A stretch of 25,249 bases of DNA. It comes from a virus. The notes under the pieces were generated by a model. That model worked only from the letters and a program-made list of their open reading frames with translations. It was not told the origin of the DNA and ran no database searches. Shown piece after piece: positions 1 through 6,811 of the stretch (positions are counted from its first letter, which is position 1; each line of letters starts with the position of its first letter). Location of the stretch: the IMG/VR virus record IMGVR_UViG_3300038701_000199, positions 1 to 25,249 of that record; one strand, written 5' to 3'. Position numbers and translations under genes: made by a program.

Positions 1-1
1 G

Positions 2-1477
2 AACCCCGACGACATGGGCGGTATCATGGACAAGGTCAAAGAGGCTGCTCTGACCATGAAGCTCGGAGGAGGTATCGGGTATAACTTCGGTACGATCCGC
101 CCGCGTGGCTCTATGATTGAAAGCCTGCGCTCGTCAGCCTCTGGTGCTGTCTCCTTTATGCACCCCTTCGACGCTGTGTGCGGAACTGTGTCCAGCGCTG
201 GTGATCGCCGTGGTGCTCAGATGGCCGTGATGCCGGTCACTCACCCTGACATCGAAGAGTTCATTGAGGCGAAGACCGTGCAGGGCGTCCTGCTGAACTT
301 CAACATCTCTGTGGGTGTGACTGACAAGTTCATGGAAGCAGTCCTCAAGGACCATGAGTTCGACCTCAAGTGGGGCGGTAAGTGGTACAAGACCGTTAAG
401 GCTCGTGAGCTTTGGGAAAAGATTATGCAGGCCACATGGGACTGGGCCGAGCCTGGCGTCCTGTTCATGGACCGCATCAACGAGGACAACAACCTCTACT
501 ACTGCGAGACCATCGAAGCCACGAACCCCTGCGGTGAACAGCCGTTGCCGCCCTATGGTGCATGCCTTCTGGGTAGCTTCAATTGGGTCAAGTATGTCCG
601 TTGGCATGGAACAGAGCATAACAAGAGCAATGCTTGGTTCGACCTCGTGCAGTTCGAGAATGACATCCACGACGTTGTCCGTGCTGTAGACAATGTTATT
701 GATCGCACGCCTTACCCGCTGCCTGAGCAAGAGAAGGAAGCGAAGGACAAGCGTCGGATGGGCCTAGGGGCCACGGGCGTAGCTAATGCACTGGAAGCAC
801 TTGGGTATCCTTATGGTACGCCTGCGTGTGCTGAATACTTCTCGAAGATCTTGGAGGTGTTCACTAACGAATGCTACATGGCGTCCGTTGAACTGGCGCG
901 TGAGAAGGGTGCCTTCCCTCTGTATGAGCATGAGGCGTACCTGAACAGTAACTTCGTCAAGGCGCTCGATCCGTGGACCCGTGACGCGATCCGTATCTGG
1001 GGTATCCGCAACAGCCACCTCGTGAGCATGGCCCCTTGTGGTTCTATCTCGCTGGCCGCTGACAACATCAGCTCAAGCATCGAGCCTCCGTTCATGCTGG
1101 AGTATGAGCGCACGGTCAACACTGGCTTCGGCAAGACCAAGGTCGAGAAGGTCACCGACTACGCGTATCGCGAATGGGGTATCGAAGGGCGCACAGCCAA
1201 TGAGCTGTCTCCTGAGGAACACGTCCGCATGCTTGTGACTGCCCAACGGTGGACCGACAGCGCAGTGTCCAAGACCTGCAACATCGGGGACCACGTGACG
1301 TTCGAAGAGTTCAAGGACGTCTACATGTCTGCATGGAAACAGGGTGCTAAAGGCTGCACGACATTCCGAGCTGCAGGCAAACGCTTTGGGATTATGAACG
1401 CTGTTCAAAAACCTGAAGAGGACACACCTCAGTCCTGCACATGGGATCCCCAGACAGGCAAGAAGACATGTGAGTAG
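2..1477 (+). CDS. nrdJ: Ribonucleotide reductase, class II (B12-dependent) type, 5'-truncated
   Basis: This is the C-terminal 491 residues of a ribonucleotide reductase catalytic subunit, which makes deoxynucleotides for phage DNA synthesis. The frame is open to the left edge, so the true start lies outside the window; the first ATG at 14 is internal. The GDRRGAQM...HPDIEEFI block and the active-site motif NPCGEQ are visible, with N175, C177 and E179 (numbered from base 2) as the expected catalytic Asn, thiyl-radical Cys and Glu. SKTCN supplies a redox-type cysteine, and the protein ends in a Cys-X9-Cys pair one residue before the stop, as expected for a thioredoxin-reducible enzyme. The SKTCN and KGCTTFRA signatures favour class II (adenosylcobalamin) over class Ia, and no small subunit is seen here. 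Such enzymes are common in marine T7-like phages, usually upstream of the structural genes. Class II assignment is fairly sure; the cofactor is inferred. Confidence 0.93.
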   Translation, partial: NPDDMGGIMDKVKEAALTMKLGGGIGYNFGTIRPRGSMIESLRSSASGAVSFMHPFDAVCGTVSSAGDRRGAQMAVMPVTHPDIEEFIEAKTVQGVLLNFNISVGVTDKFMEAVLKDHEFDLKWGGKWYKTVKARELWEKIMQATWDWAEPGVLFMDRINEDNNLYYCETIEATNPCGEQPLPPYGACLLGSFNWVKYVRWHGTEHNKSNAWFDLVQFENDIHDVVRAVDNVIDRTPYPLPEQEKEAKDKRRMGLGATGVANALEALGYPYGTPACAEYFSKILEVFTNECYMASVELAREKGAFPLYEHEAYLNSNFVKALDPWTRDAIRIWGIRNSHLVSMAPCGSISLAADNISSSIEPPFMLEYERTVNTGFGKTKVEKVTDYAYREWGIEGRTANELSPEEHVRMLVTAQRWTDSAVSKTCNIGDHVTFEEFKDVYMSAWKQGAKGCTTFRAAGKRFGIMNAVQKPEEDTPQSCTWDPQTGKKTCE

Positions 1478-1492
1478 GGCTTCGGCCCTCTC
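1472..1492 (+). other. UUCG-capped stem-loop at the 3' end of the reductase gene
   Basis: The stem AGGGC/GCCCT (1476-1480 with 1485-1489) closes a TTCG tetraloop. It extends by GAG/CTC (1472-1474 with 1490-1492) after a one-base bulge at 1475. The reductase stop codon lies inside the 5' arm. No U-tract follows, so this is not a canonical intrinsic terminator. It may stabilise the 3' end of the upstream mRNA or be an RNase site just before the promoter-like repeat. Confidence 0.5.
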
Positions 1493-1502
1493 CACTCCAG
1501 CC

Positions 1503-1520
1503 AATTAAGTTCCACCATCC
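1503..1520 (+). promoter_or_regulatory. Promoter-like repeat, copy 1 (AATTAAGTTCCACCATCC)
   Basis: This 18-bp sequence recurs exactly at 4967-4984 and 21833-21850, always on the + strand and always at a gene boundary. It resembles T7-family promoters in layout: an AATTAA start and a CAC.A block at the same spacing as in the T3 consensus (AATTAACCCTCACTAAAGG). If transcription begins near its 3' end, the leader to the gene at 1537 would be only about 17 nt and would still contain a TAGGA ribosome site at 1521. Promoter function is inferred. Confidence 0.55.
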
Positions 1521-1536
1521 TAGGATTACTGAAAAA

Positions 1537-1719
1537 ATGACACCTAACACACCTTATGTAAGTCCAGAGTTGGTCGAGCATCTTGCCAAAATGTGGCCCG
1601 ATATTTGCGCTGACCCTGACAAGATCAACCCACACCGCGCTCTAGGCCGTGCTGATGTTATTCGGCACCTGAGAGCTGTGGTCCGCTTCCAAGAGGAAAA
1701 CATGAATGTGCGCACCTAA
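1537..1719 (+). CDS. Small hypothetical protein (60 aa), first gene after promoter-like repeat
   Basis: A 60-residue protein that I do not recognise. It begins 16 bp after the first promoter-like repeat, with TAGGA at 1521-1525 as a plausible ribosome site about 11 nt before the ATG. The composition is mixed and probably helical, with a conserved-looking segment LGRADVIRHLRAVVRFQEE near the C terminus and no membrane segment. Its last codons overlap the start of the next gene by 14 bp in another frame, a sign of translational coupling. The position between the reductase and the portal suggests a small late or virion-associated protein, but no function can be assigned. The alternative, a non-coding leader, is less likely given the good start context and tight coupling. 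Confidence 0.7.
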   Translation: MTPNTPYVSPELVEHLAKMWPDICADPDKINPHRALGRADVIRHLRAVVRFQEENMNVRT

Positions 1720-1918
1720 GTTCAAATCAGGGGCAAAGCGCGTGAAGGTTGCAGAGGCTCCTCCTGCTCCTTCTGAGACAGCTACGCGTGTCCAGCGTGT
1801 GACTCCTGATGCGACCAACACAACTTCAAACACATCCGCAGCAGATGGCCTTGACCGCCTGCGTGTGACCCTTGCCATCCCTGATGAGGGTGCTGGGCTG
1901 AACGTGCCGGGGACATAA
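1706..1918 (+). CDS. Small basic/proline-rich protein upstream of portal (T7 gp7.3-like position)
   Basis: A 70-residue protein starting MCAPKFKSGAKRVKVAEA, followed by a low-complexity Pro/Ala/Thr region and an ending LRVTLAIPDEGAGLNVPG. Many T7-like phages carry a small protein of this style (Met-Cys near the start, basic N terminus, proline-rich middle, a hydrophobic and Gly-rich end) directly before the portal. In T7 the gene at this position is 7.3, a virion/tail assembly protein. It overlaps the previous gene by 14 bp and ends 4 bp before the portal ATG, so it belongs to the portal operon. The ATG at 1706 has AGAGGAAA about 8 nt upstream. The link to gp7.3 rests on position and general character, not on detailed similarity. 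Confidence 0.72.
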   Translation: MCAPKFKSGAKRVKVAEAPPAPSETATRVQRVTPDATNTTSNTSAADGLDRLRVTLAIPDEGAGLNVPGT

Positions 1919-1922
1919 GCAG

Positions 1923-3512
1923 ATGGATACACCTTCGCCAATGGAAACTGCGAAGTCACGCTACCACACACTGGTCAGCTACCGTCAGCATTTCGTTGAC
2001 CGAGGTGCAAAGTGTGCAGACCTAACCCTGCCTATGCTGTTCCAGTCTAACCCTGTGCACGGCAACACAATCAAGGACCCTTCCCAGAGCGTAGGCTCAA
2101 GGGGCGTCAACAACCTCGCCTCCAAGATGGTCCTGTCCCTCCTGCCGATGAACACTCCGTTCTTCAAGCTCAACATCTCCATGCTCGACCTCCAGAACGA
2201 GGGCTATGAGGATGCCAAAGCTGAGATCGAGAAGGGCCTCGGTGTAATCGAACGGGGCGTCCTGAAGTCCATTGAGGACAGCGGAGACGTGACCGTTGCT
2301 TTCGAAGTCTTGAAGCATCTGATCATCACCGGGAACTGTTTGATGTTCGTCGGCGAGAACGGTAGCCGCATGTTCGACCTGAACAAGTATGTGGTCATTC
2401 GTTCGCCTGAAGGTGAAGCACAAGAGATCGTCCTCCTTGAGATGATGTCCCCTGCAGCGCTCACCGATGAGCAGCGCCCCCTTGTCACCCAAGGTCCCTC
2501 CCAGAACCGTGAAGGTGCTGAGAAAGAGATCGAGGTCTACACCCACATCATCATCGGCAAGGACCGCGTGAAGTGGCACCAAGAGATCAATGGTCACAAG
2601 GTCCCTGGCACAAGCGGCGACGTGCCACCTGAGGCTAACCCTTGGCTGGCCCTGCGTTTCCTTCGTGTCGATGGAGAGGACTATGGTCGCTCCTATGTCG
2701 AGATGTACCTGGGTGACCTGCAGAGCCTTGAGGTCCTGACCACTGCTGTCTGTGACGCTGCTATTGCTGCCTCCAAGGTGATCTGGCTTGTGAACCCCAA
2801 CGGTACTACACAGGCCCGTGCAGTGTCGAAGGCCCCCAACAACTCAGTGCTGGCAGGCAACGCGGATGACGTGACTGTCCTGCGTATGGACAAGCAGAGC
2901 GACTTCCGTATCGCTGAGGCTATGCTGACGAAACTTGAGCGGCGGCTTGCGTATGCCTTCATGATCAACGCTGAGGTCACCCGTGACGCTGAGCGTGTGA
3001 CAGCCGAAGAGATCCGCTTTATCGCTCAAGAGCTTGATGACAGCCTCGGGGGTATCTACTCGATCCTCTCGAAAGACTTCCAGCTCCCTTATGTGAAGCG
3101 CCGGATGCACCTGCTGAAAAAGCAAGGGGCTATCCCTACGCTGCCTGAATGGGTGCAACCTGTGATCGTCGCAGGCTTCGCTGCCCTCGGACGTGGACAT
3201 GACCTTGAGAAACTGATGCGCTTCATTGAGGCGATTAAGGCAGTCTTCGGTCCTGAGATGGTGACACAGTTCATCCAAGCCGACGAGCTTATCTCTCGCA
3301 TCGCCGTGTCTCTCGGCATCGACCTCCAAGGGCTGATGATCACCGCAGAGGAACGAGCGGCTTCCCAAGAGCAAGCTCAGAACTCCAACATGACAGAACA
3401 ACTGGCCCCTGAAGTGCTGAAGCATATGGGTCCAGTAATCGCTAACCAACTCCAAGGACAATCAACAGATGGCCCCTCGCAAACCCAAAGCCTCGCAACA
3501 GGCGCAGCCTGA
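1923..3512 (+). CDS. Head-tail connector (portal) protein, T7 gp8 family
   Basis: The portal forms the dodecameric ring at the capsid vertex through which DNA is packaged and ejected. At 529 residues it is close to T7 gp8 (536). Recognisable gp8-family blocks occur in order: GSRGVNNLASKMVLSLLPM near residue 60, a long central domain with DGEDYGRSYVEMYLGDL near residue 250, and VTAEEIRFIAQELDDSLGG near residue 360, followed by the helical C terminus. The ATG lies 4 bp after the preceding stop and the N terminus (SRYHTLVSYRQHFVDRGAKCADLTLP) matches the family start, so this start is favoured. The last 44 bp overlap a small gene in another frame. It works with the scaffold and capsid genes downstream and the terminase at 20074. 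Confidence 0.97.
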   Translation: MDTPSPMETAKSRYHTLVSYRQHFVDRGAKCADLTLPMLFQSNPVHGNTIKDPSQSVGSRGVNNLASKMVLSLLPMNTPFFKLNISMLDLQNEGYEDAKAEIEKGLGVIERGVLKSIEDSGDVTVAFEVLKHLIITGNCLMFVGENGSRMFDLNKYVVIRSPEGEAQEIVLLEMMSPAALTDEQRPLVTQGPSQNREGAEKEIEVYTHIIIGKDRVKWHQEINGHKVPGTSGDVPPEANPWLALRFLRVDGEDYGRSYVEMYLGDLQSLEVLTTAVCDAAIAASKVIWLVNPNGTTQARAVSKAPNNSVLAGNADDVTVLRMDKQSDFRIAEAMLTKLERRLAYAFMINAEVTRDAERVTAEEIRFIAQELDDSLGGIYSILSKDFQLPYVKRRMHLLKKQGAIPTLPEWVQPVIVAGFAALGRGHDLEKLMRFIEAIKAVFGPEMVTQFIQADELISRIAVSLGIDLQGLMITAEERAASQEQAQNSNMTEQLAPEVLKHMGPVIANQLQGQSTDGPSQTQSLATGAA

Positions 3513-3648
3513 AACTGACGCCGCTGACACCCCTGTCACCAAGATCGAAGACAGTACAACACCTACGTCCATCGGTGAACCCTCCAAAGGTGTCCGCCCG
3601 AAGTCGAAGGTCGAACGCCCTGATGGCACAACTTTTGAGAGCTTCTGA
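3469..3648 (+). CDS. Small hypothetical protein (59 aa) overlapping portal 3' end
   Basis: An ATG at 3469 opens a 59-codon frame ending in TGA at 3646-3648. It begins MAPRKPKASQQAQPETDAAD and ends RPDGTTFESF. It starts inside the last 44 bp of the portal gene in a different frame and stops 2 bp before the scaffold ATG, so it exactly fills what would otherwise be a 138-bp gap in a tightly packed operon. AAGGA at 3453-3457 is a plausible ribosome site. The product is basic at the start, rich in Pro/Thr/Ser/Lys and probably disordered. I do not recognise it. Small genes between portal and scaffold occur in other T7-like phages. Confidence comes from packing and codon use, not from homology. Confidence 0.7.
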   Translation: MAPRKPKASQQAQPETDAADTPVTKIEDSTTPTSIGEPSKGVRPKSKVERPDGTTFESF

Positions 3649-3650
3649 AT

Positions 3651-4556
3651 ATGACTGACGAGACAACTCAAGAAACCAATACATCCCCGACTGATGCTGC
3701 CGTTGTGCTCTCCTCCGATGGTACATCAGCTTCCGTTGATCCCAACGTGGACCGCTCGGGCGATGACACCGCCGGGGGTGATGACCTCATCCTCGGTAAG
3801 TTCAAGACCGTCGAAGACATGCAGGCGGCGTATGTAGCACTGGAGAAGAAACTTGGAACCAACACTGGCGACGATGGTAACGGATTGGGTGATGGTGCTG
3901 ATGATGCTGATCCTGGCGCTGGTGATGATGGTGATGGCAGTGGGCCTGGTGAGCCTGATGGTGAGCCTGAAGGAGGATCTGATGAAGGATCTGAATTCGT
4001 TTACAGCGAACAGCTCGACGCCGTCCTCACCAATGCCGAGATCGACCCCAAAGCCCTAGCGGAAAGCTACGAGGCTGACGGCGAGATCTCTGAAGGTGAC
4101 TACGAGAAGCTGGCCAAAGCTGGCTACCCCAAGGAAATGGTGGACGCCTACATCAGTGGCCTCCAGAAGTCTGCAGGTGAAACTGTTGCTGTCACTGAGG
4201 CCCAGATCGCAGAGATCAAAGGTCTGGCTGGTGGGGACGAAGGCTTCTCTAAGGTCCAGAAGTTCATCGCGGAGACGTACACCAAAGAAGGTGTCGATGC
4301 CTACAACGCCGTGCTCAACACCGGTGATGTGACCAAGGTCAAAGCTGCTGTCGGCGAAGCTGTTGCTGCCTACCAGAAAGCCATGGGCACTGAAGGCGAC
4401 CTCCTCGGGGGTAACAAAGCCGCCACCACAGGCTACGCTGATCAGGCTGAGTTCTTGGAGGACATGAAGAACCCTCAGTACAAGACGTCTCAAGCGTTCC
4501 GCAACGCTGTGGACCGGAAGCTGGCTGCATCGCCCAACTTGGGGATCACCCGGTGA
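3651..4556 (+). CDS. Capsid assembly scaffolding protein, T7 gp9-like
   Basis: The scaffold guides capsid protein into the procapsid and leaves before maturation. The 301-residue length matches T7 gp9 (307), and the gene sits between portal and capsid as in T7. The N-terminal half is very acidic and Asp/Gly-rich (roughly residues 25-125), with a motif LGKFKTVEDMQAAYVALEKK near residue 50 that is typical of these scaffolds. The C-terminal segment EFLEDMKNPQYKTSQAF followed by a basic tail is the usual capsid-interacting end. The ATG follows the preceding stop by 2 bp. The stop codon overlaps the GTG start of the holin gene (GTGA). The acidic middle is encoded by GATGGTGAT-like short repeats at about 3885-3960, which explains its low complexity. 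Confidence 0.93.
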   Translation: MTDETTQETNTSPTDAAVVLSSDGTSASVDPNVDRSGDDTAGGDDLILGKFKTVEDMQAAYVALEKKLGTNTGDDGNGLGDGADDADPGAGDDGDGSGPGEPDGEPEGGSDEGSEFVYSEQLDAVLTNAEIDPKALAESYEADGEISEGDYEKLAKAGYPKEMVDAYISGLQKSAGETVAVTEAQIAEIKGLAGGDEGFSKVQKFIAETYTKEGVDAYNAVLNTGDVTKVKAAVGEAVAAYQKAMGTEGDLLGGNKAATTGYADQAEFLEDMKNPQYKTSQAFRNAVDRKLAASPNLGITR

Positions 4557-4972
4557 GCACTGTAGCTGACATCAGCAAGCTCCTTCAGGGGGTAACTCCC
4601 CTGATCGACGAGCTGTACACAACGCCCGAAGAGCGCGAACAAGTCAAAGCCAACTTCATCAAGATGGCTTACCAGAGCGACATGGGGCAGATGGAGGTCA
4701 ACGCTCAAGAAGCCCGCAACCCTAGCCTGTTCGTGTCAGGCTGGCGTCCAGCCATTGGTTGGATCTGTGTGGCCGCTCTTGCGTTGAGCTTCCTGATCTT
4801 CCCAATCGTGAGGGCAGGGGCGTTGTACTACAGTGCATTCACAGGCGAGCATGTACCTATCGAAGGTATACCTGATCTGGACTGGGGAACCCTCAGCCCG
4901 ATCCTCATGGGTATGCTTGGTCTAGGTGCTCTCCGCACCTTTGAGAAGACCAAAGGCGTAGCTCGTAATTAA
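4553..4972 (+). CDS. Holin of the 3TM gene-transfer-agent type
   Basis: A 139-residue membrane protein resembling the 'holin of 3TMs, for gene-transfer release' family (GTA_holin_3TM) known from alphaproteobacterial gene transfer agents and phages. The family signature is visible: NPSLFVSGWRPAIGWICVAA at residues 56-75 leads into a transmembrane helix (about 67-86). Near the C terminus, LSPILMGMLGLGALRTFEK gives a second hydrophobic helix followed by a charged tail. The residue 1-55 region is soluble and helical. Holins open the inner membrane for lysis. The start is GTG at 4553, overlapping the scaffold stop by 4 bp, which implies coupled translation; no better ATG exists upstream. The location inside the capsid gene cluster is unusual, since T7's holin gene is near the terminase. 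The 3' end overlaps the second promoter-like repeat. Family assignment is from motif recall. Confidence 0.85.
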   Translation: MSTVADISKLLQGVTPLIDELYTTPEEREQVKANFIKMAYQSDMGQMEVNAQEARNPSLFVSGWRPAIGWICVAALALSFLIFPIVRAGALYYSAFTGEHVPIEGIPDLDWGTLSPILMGMLGLGALRTFEKTKGVARN

Positions 4973-4990
4973 GTTCCACCATCCAGATAA
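4967..4990 (+). promoter_or_regulatory. Promoter-like repeat, copy 2
   Basis: The 18-bp core (4967-4984) is identical to copy 1, and the following AGATAA extends the identity with copy 3 to 24 bp. The holin stop codon TAA (4970-4972) is embedded in it, so the element has been kept intact despite overlapping coding sequence. The MazG-like gene begins at 5002, with AAGAG at 4989-4993 as its likely ribosome site. The position ahead of the capsid cluster parallels the T7 phi-9/phi-10 promoters. Function is inferred. Confidence 0.58.
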
Positions 4991-5001
4991 GAGTACCAAA
5001 A

Positions 5002-5343
5002 ATGGACTTGAAGAACCTAATCTCCCGCATGGCTGGCTTCAGCGTTGTAACCTTTGGCCCCGGCGCACGCACCCTCGGGCTGTGTGACCACCTTTCCAAA
5101 GAGATCAAGGAGATCAAAGAGGACCCTGATGATGGTGACAAAGCTCGCGAATGGGCTGACATCGTCATCCTCGGCCTCGACGGTATGTGGCGGGAGCTTC
5201 ATTACCAAGGCGTCCCTTGGGGAGAGATCCCTCACATTGTAGAGTCTTATATTCTACACAAGCAAGGCGTCAACGAGAAGCGCAAGTGGCCCGATTGGCG
5301 TACTGCAGAACCCGGCAAGGCAATCGAGCATGTGAGGGACTGA
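5002..5343 (+). CDS. MazG-like dNTP pyrophosphohydrolase (DUF550-type)
   Basis: A 113-residue all-alpha nucleotide pyrophosphohydrolase, expected to cleave a (d)NTP to the monophosphate and pyrophosphate in the cytoplasm. RTLGLCDHLSKEIKEIKEDP (residues 23-42) followed by REWADIVILGLDGMWR (49-64) gives the metal-binding pattern ExxE (E34, E37) and ExxD (E50, D53) of the MazG superfamily; the RTLG and LGLDGMWR surroundings are typical of the DUF550 dATP/dGTP diphosphohydrolase group. The gene starts 17 bp after the second promoter-like repeat and is followed after 2 bp by a small unknown gene. Together with the ribonucleotide reductase it suggests active management of the nucleotide pool or alarmones during infection. 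The exact substrate cannot be read from sequence. Confidence 0.86.
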   Translation: MDLKNLISRMAGFSVVTFGPGARTLGLCDHLSKEIKEIKEDPDDGDKAREWADIVILGLDGMWRELHYQGVPWGEIPHIVESYILHKQGVNEKRKWPDWRTAEPGKAIEHVRD

Positions 5344-5345
5344 AG

Positions 5346-5525
5346 ATGGCTAAGTACAAACTAACCATCACTGAGAATGAAGGAAGCCAGTTCACAAAGA
5401 TCGTGGATGCTTTTGAATTTACAGGAGGCTTTCTAGGTATGATGGTGGACCGTAAGAGCGGCCACCGTATCCTCATTAATACAGACTTCATTGCAGGGGT
5501 CGAAATTACTGAGGCAGACCTCTGA
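5346..5525 (+). CDS. Small hypothetical protein (59 aa)
   Basis: The frame is open upstream to 5187, but the most likely start is the ATG at 5346: it lies 2 bp after the MazG-like stop, and the upstream part would overlap that gene extensively. The product, starting MAKYKLTITENEGSQFTKIV and ending AGVEITEADL, is predicted mostly beta strand, with alternating hydrophobic residues and no membrane segment or metal motif. It may be a small beta-barrel or ubiquitin-like fold, but I do not recognise it. It is the last protein-coding gene before the tRNA. GAGGGACTGAAG just upstream provides the ribosome site. Confidence 0.75.
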   Translation: MAKYKLTITENEGSQFTKIVDAFEFTGGFLGMMVDRKSGHRILINTDFIAGVEITEADL

Positions 5526-5577
5526 CGACATGACCGTCCCCTCTGCAACTCTGCACGGGTCGGTTCTCAACTACTGT

Positions 5578-5651
5578 TCCAAGGTAGCTCAATGGTAGAG
5601 CACCCGGCTGTTAACCGGAAGAAGGAGGTTCGATCCCTCCCCTCGGAGCCA
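5578..5651 (+). tRNA. tRNA-Asn (anticodon GTT)
   Basis: A 74-nt cloverleaf with encoded CCA. The acceptor arm is TCCAAGG/CCTCGGA (5578-5584 with 5641-5647), discriminator G at 5648 and CCA at 5649-5651. The D stem is GCTC/GAGC (5587-5590, 5598-5601), the anticodon loop CTGTTAA (5608-5614) with anticodon GTT at 5610-5612, and the T arm GGAGG-TTCGATC-CCTCC (5624-5640). The acceptor start TCC, the end GGAG and discriminator G agree with bacterial tRNA-Asn. Two non-pairs are visible: A-C at acceptor position 4-69 and C-A at 27-43. It reads AAC and AAT; AAC is heavily used in the late genes here. Whether the mismatches affect charging is unknown. Confidence 0.93.
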
Positions 5652-5819
5652 CACTAACTCTCTAAAGTTTCAAGGCAGTCACCATCGCTTCTAAGCGAGC
5701 TGGCAACCCTAAGACGATACACAAGCACGCTTGGCCCTTTGCGAAGGACAACCCTGATGTTGGCGAGTGTGAAGTCACGGGAGCAATCCCCTGAAACTTA
5801 CACAAAGAGAGAATAAGAG
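5652..5819 (+). other. Unexplained spacer between tRNA-Asn and capsid gene: possible structured leader or gene remnant
   Basis: No complete gene is seen in these 168 bp. Two readings are possible. First, RNA structure: AAGTTTCA (5665-5672) is complementary to TGAAACTT (5792-5799), enclosing several local hairpins, including TCGCT-tcta-AGCGA (5685-5698), CAAC-loop-GTTG (5749-5762) and GGGA-GCAA-TCCC with a GNRA loop (5779-5790). Second, a 42-codon frame from 5666 to a TGA at 5792-5794 has protein-like composition and phage-like codons (it includes AGNPKTIHKHAWPFAKDNP) but lacks any ATG, GTG or TTG start. The capsid ribosome site (AAGAG) is at the 3' end of the segment. I cannot decide between a leader RNA and a decayed coding fragment. 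Confidence 0.35.
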
Positions 5820-6788
5820 ATGTCCGCAACTCTTTCCCAACTGGGCGTTGTAAACGCTGCAACCCCGGCTGACTATGACGAGGCCAATGCCCTCTTCATG
5901 ACCAAGTTCACCGGCGAAGTGCTGACTGCCTTCGACGAGATGAATGTCTTCATGCCGCTGCACATGGTTCGTACCATTGACCACGGCAAATCTGCTTCGT
6001 TCGCATACACCGGCAAGGCCGCAGCTCGCTACTACACGGCGGGTGAACGCATTGGTGGTTCGAACAAGATCAAACACAACGAGACCGTCATCAAGATTGA
6101 CGACCGCCTGATCGCGGACGTTCACATCGACGACCTCGAAGAAGCCAAGAACCACTACGAAGTCCGCTCGGAATACTCCAAGCAGCTTGGTGCGGCTCTG
6201 GCCCGCGAAAGCGACAAGAAGCTGGCCCGCCTGGCCACGCTGGCTGCGCGTGAGTCCAACAAGATCGACGATCTGCCGGGCGGTTCGCGCATTACCAACG
6301 CGTCCGCAAAGACTGACGGTGAGATTCTCTCCGGCATGATCTTTGACGCTGCTCAGACCTTCGACGAGAAGGACATCTGGGAAGGCGAGCGCTATGGTAT
6401 CTTCCTGCCCGCTCAGTATTACCTGCTGGCCCGGTTCACCGACAACCTCAACAAAGACTGGGGTGGCTCGGGTTCCTACTCCAAGGCGAGCATCCCCGAG
6501 ATCGCTGGTGTCCAGCTCATGAAGTCCAACAACGTCCCGACCACTCAGGTCGCGGCTGTGACTGGTGAGCAGAACGTCTACAGCGGCGACTTCCGCACCA
6601 CTGCGGGCATCGTTATGCAGCGCTCGGCTATCGGTACTGTCAAGCTGATGGACCTCGCTGTCCAGAAGTCCGGTGCTGACTACGCGATCATGTACCAAGG
6701 TACGCTGATGGTTGCGAAGTACGCCATGGGCCACGGCATCCTGCGTCCCGAATGCGCCATTGAGTTGGCCACCGGCGCTGTTGCCTAA
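5820..6788 (+). CDS. Major capsid protein, T7 gp10-like
   Basis: The main shell subunit (HK97 fold), 322 residues against 345 for T7 gp10A. Strong family blocks: FTGEVLTAFDEMNVFMPLHM near residues 30-50, then HGKSASFAYTGKAAARYYTAGE, IKHNETVIKIDDRLIADVHI and NHYEVRSEYSKQLG, and at the end RSAIGTVKLMDLAVQKSG with AKYAMGHGILRPECAIEL. The ATG at 5820 follows an AGAGAGAATAAGAG ribosome region and gives the expected N terminus. A strong terminator follows 23 bp after the stop, as at T7 T-phi. I see no obvious slippery site or extended C-terminal reading frame equivalent to T7 10B. The codon use is more C/G-ending than in the neighbouring genes, as expected for the most expressed protein. Confidence 0.98.
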   Translation: MSATLSQLGVVNAATPADYDEANALFMTKFTGEVLTAFDEMNVFMPLHMVRTIDHGKSASFAYTGKAAARYYTAGERIGGSNKIKHNETVIKIDDRLIADVHIDDLEEAKNHYEVRSEYSKQLGAALARESDKKLARLATLAARESNKIDDLPGGSRITNASAKTDGEILSGMIFDAAQTFDEKDIWEGERYGIFLPAQYYLLARFTDNLNKDWGGSGSYSKASIPEIAGVQLMKSNNVPTTQVAAVTGEQNVYSGDFRTTAGIVMQRSAIGTVKLMDLAVQKSGADYAIMYQGTLMVAKYAMGHGILRPECAIELATGAVA

Positions 6789-6811
6789 CCAACCCTACTA
6801 ACTTCAACCTT

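Noticed and set aside
5525-5600. Short frame starting ATG ACC GTC CCC near 5530
   Set aside because: It runs only 22 codons and stops within the tRNA; no ribosome site is evident.
5652-5819. Second tRNA, hammerhead ribozyme or cobalamin riboswitch in the tRNA-capsid spacer
   Set aside because: No second cloverleaf; CTGATGT lacks the required hammerhead core with its GAAA partner; no B12-box-like sequence is visible.
5775-6734. Minus-strand open frame (319 codons) opposite the capsid gene
   Set aside because: It lies antisense to an unmistakable capsid gene; codon bias of the highly expressed gene removes stops from the opposite frame.
6740-6811. T7-like programmed frameshift producing a longer minor capsid protein (10B type)
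   Set aside because: No convincing slippery sequence at the end of the capsid gene, and the terminator follows directly.
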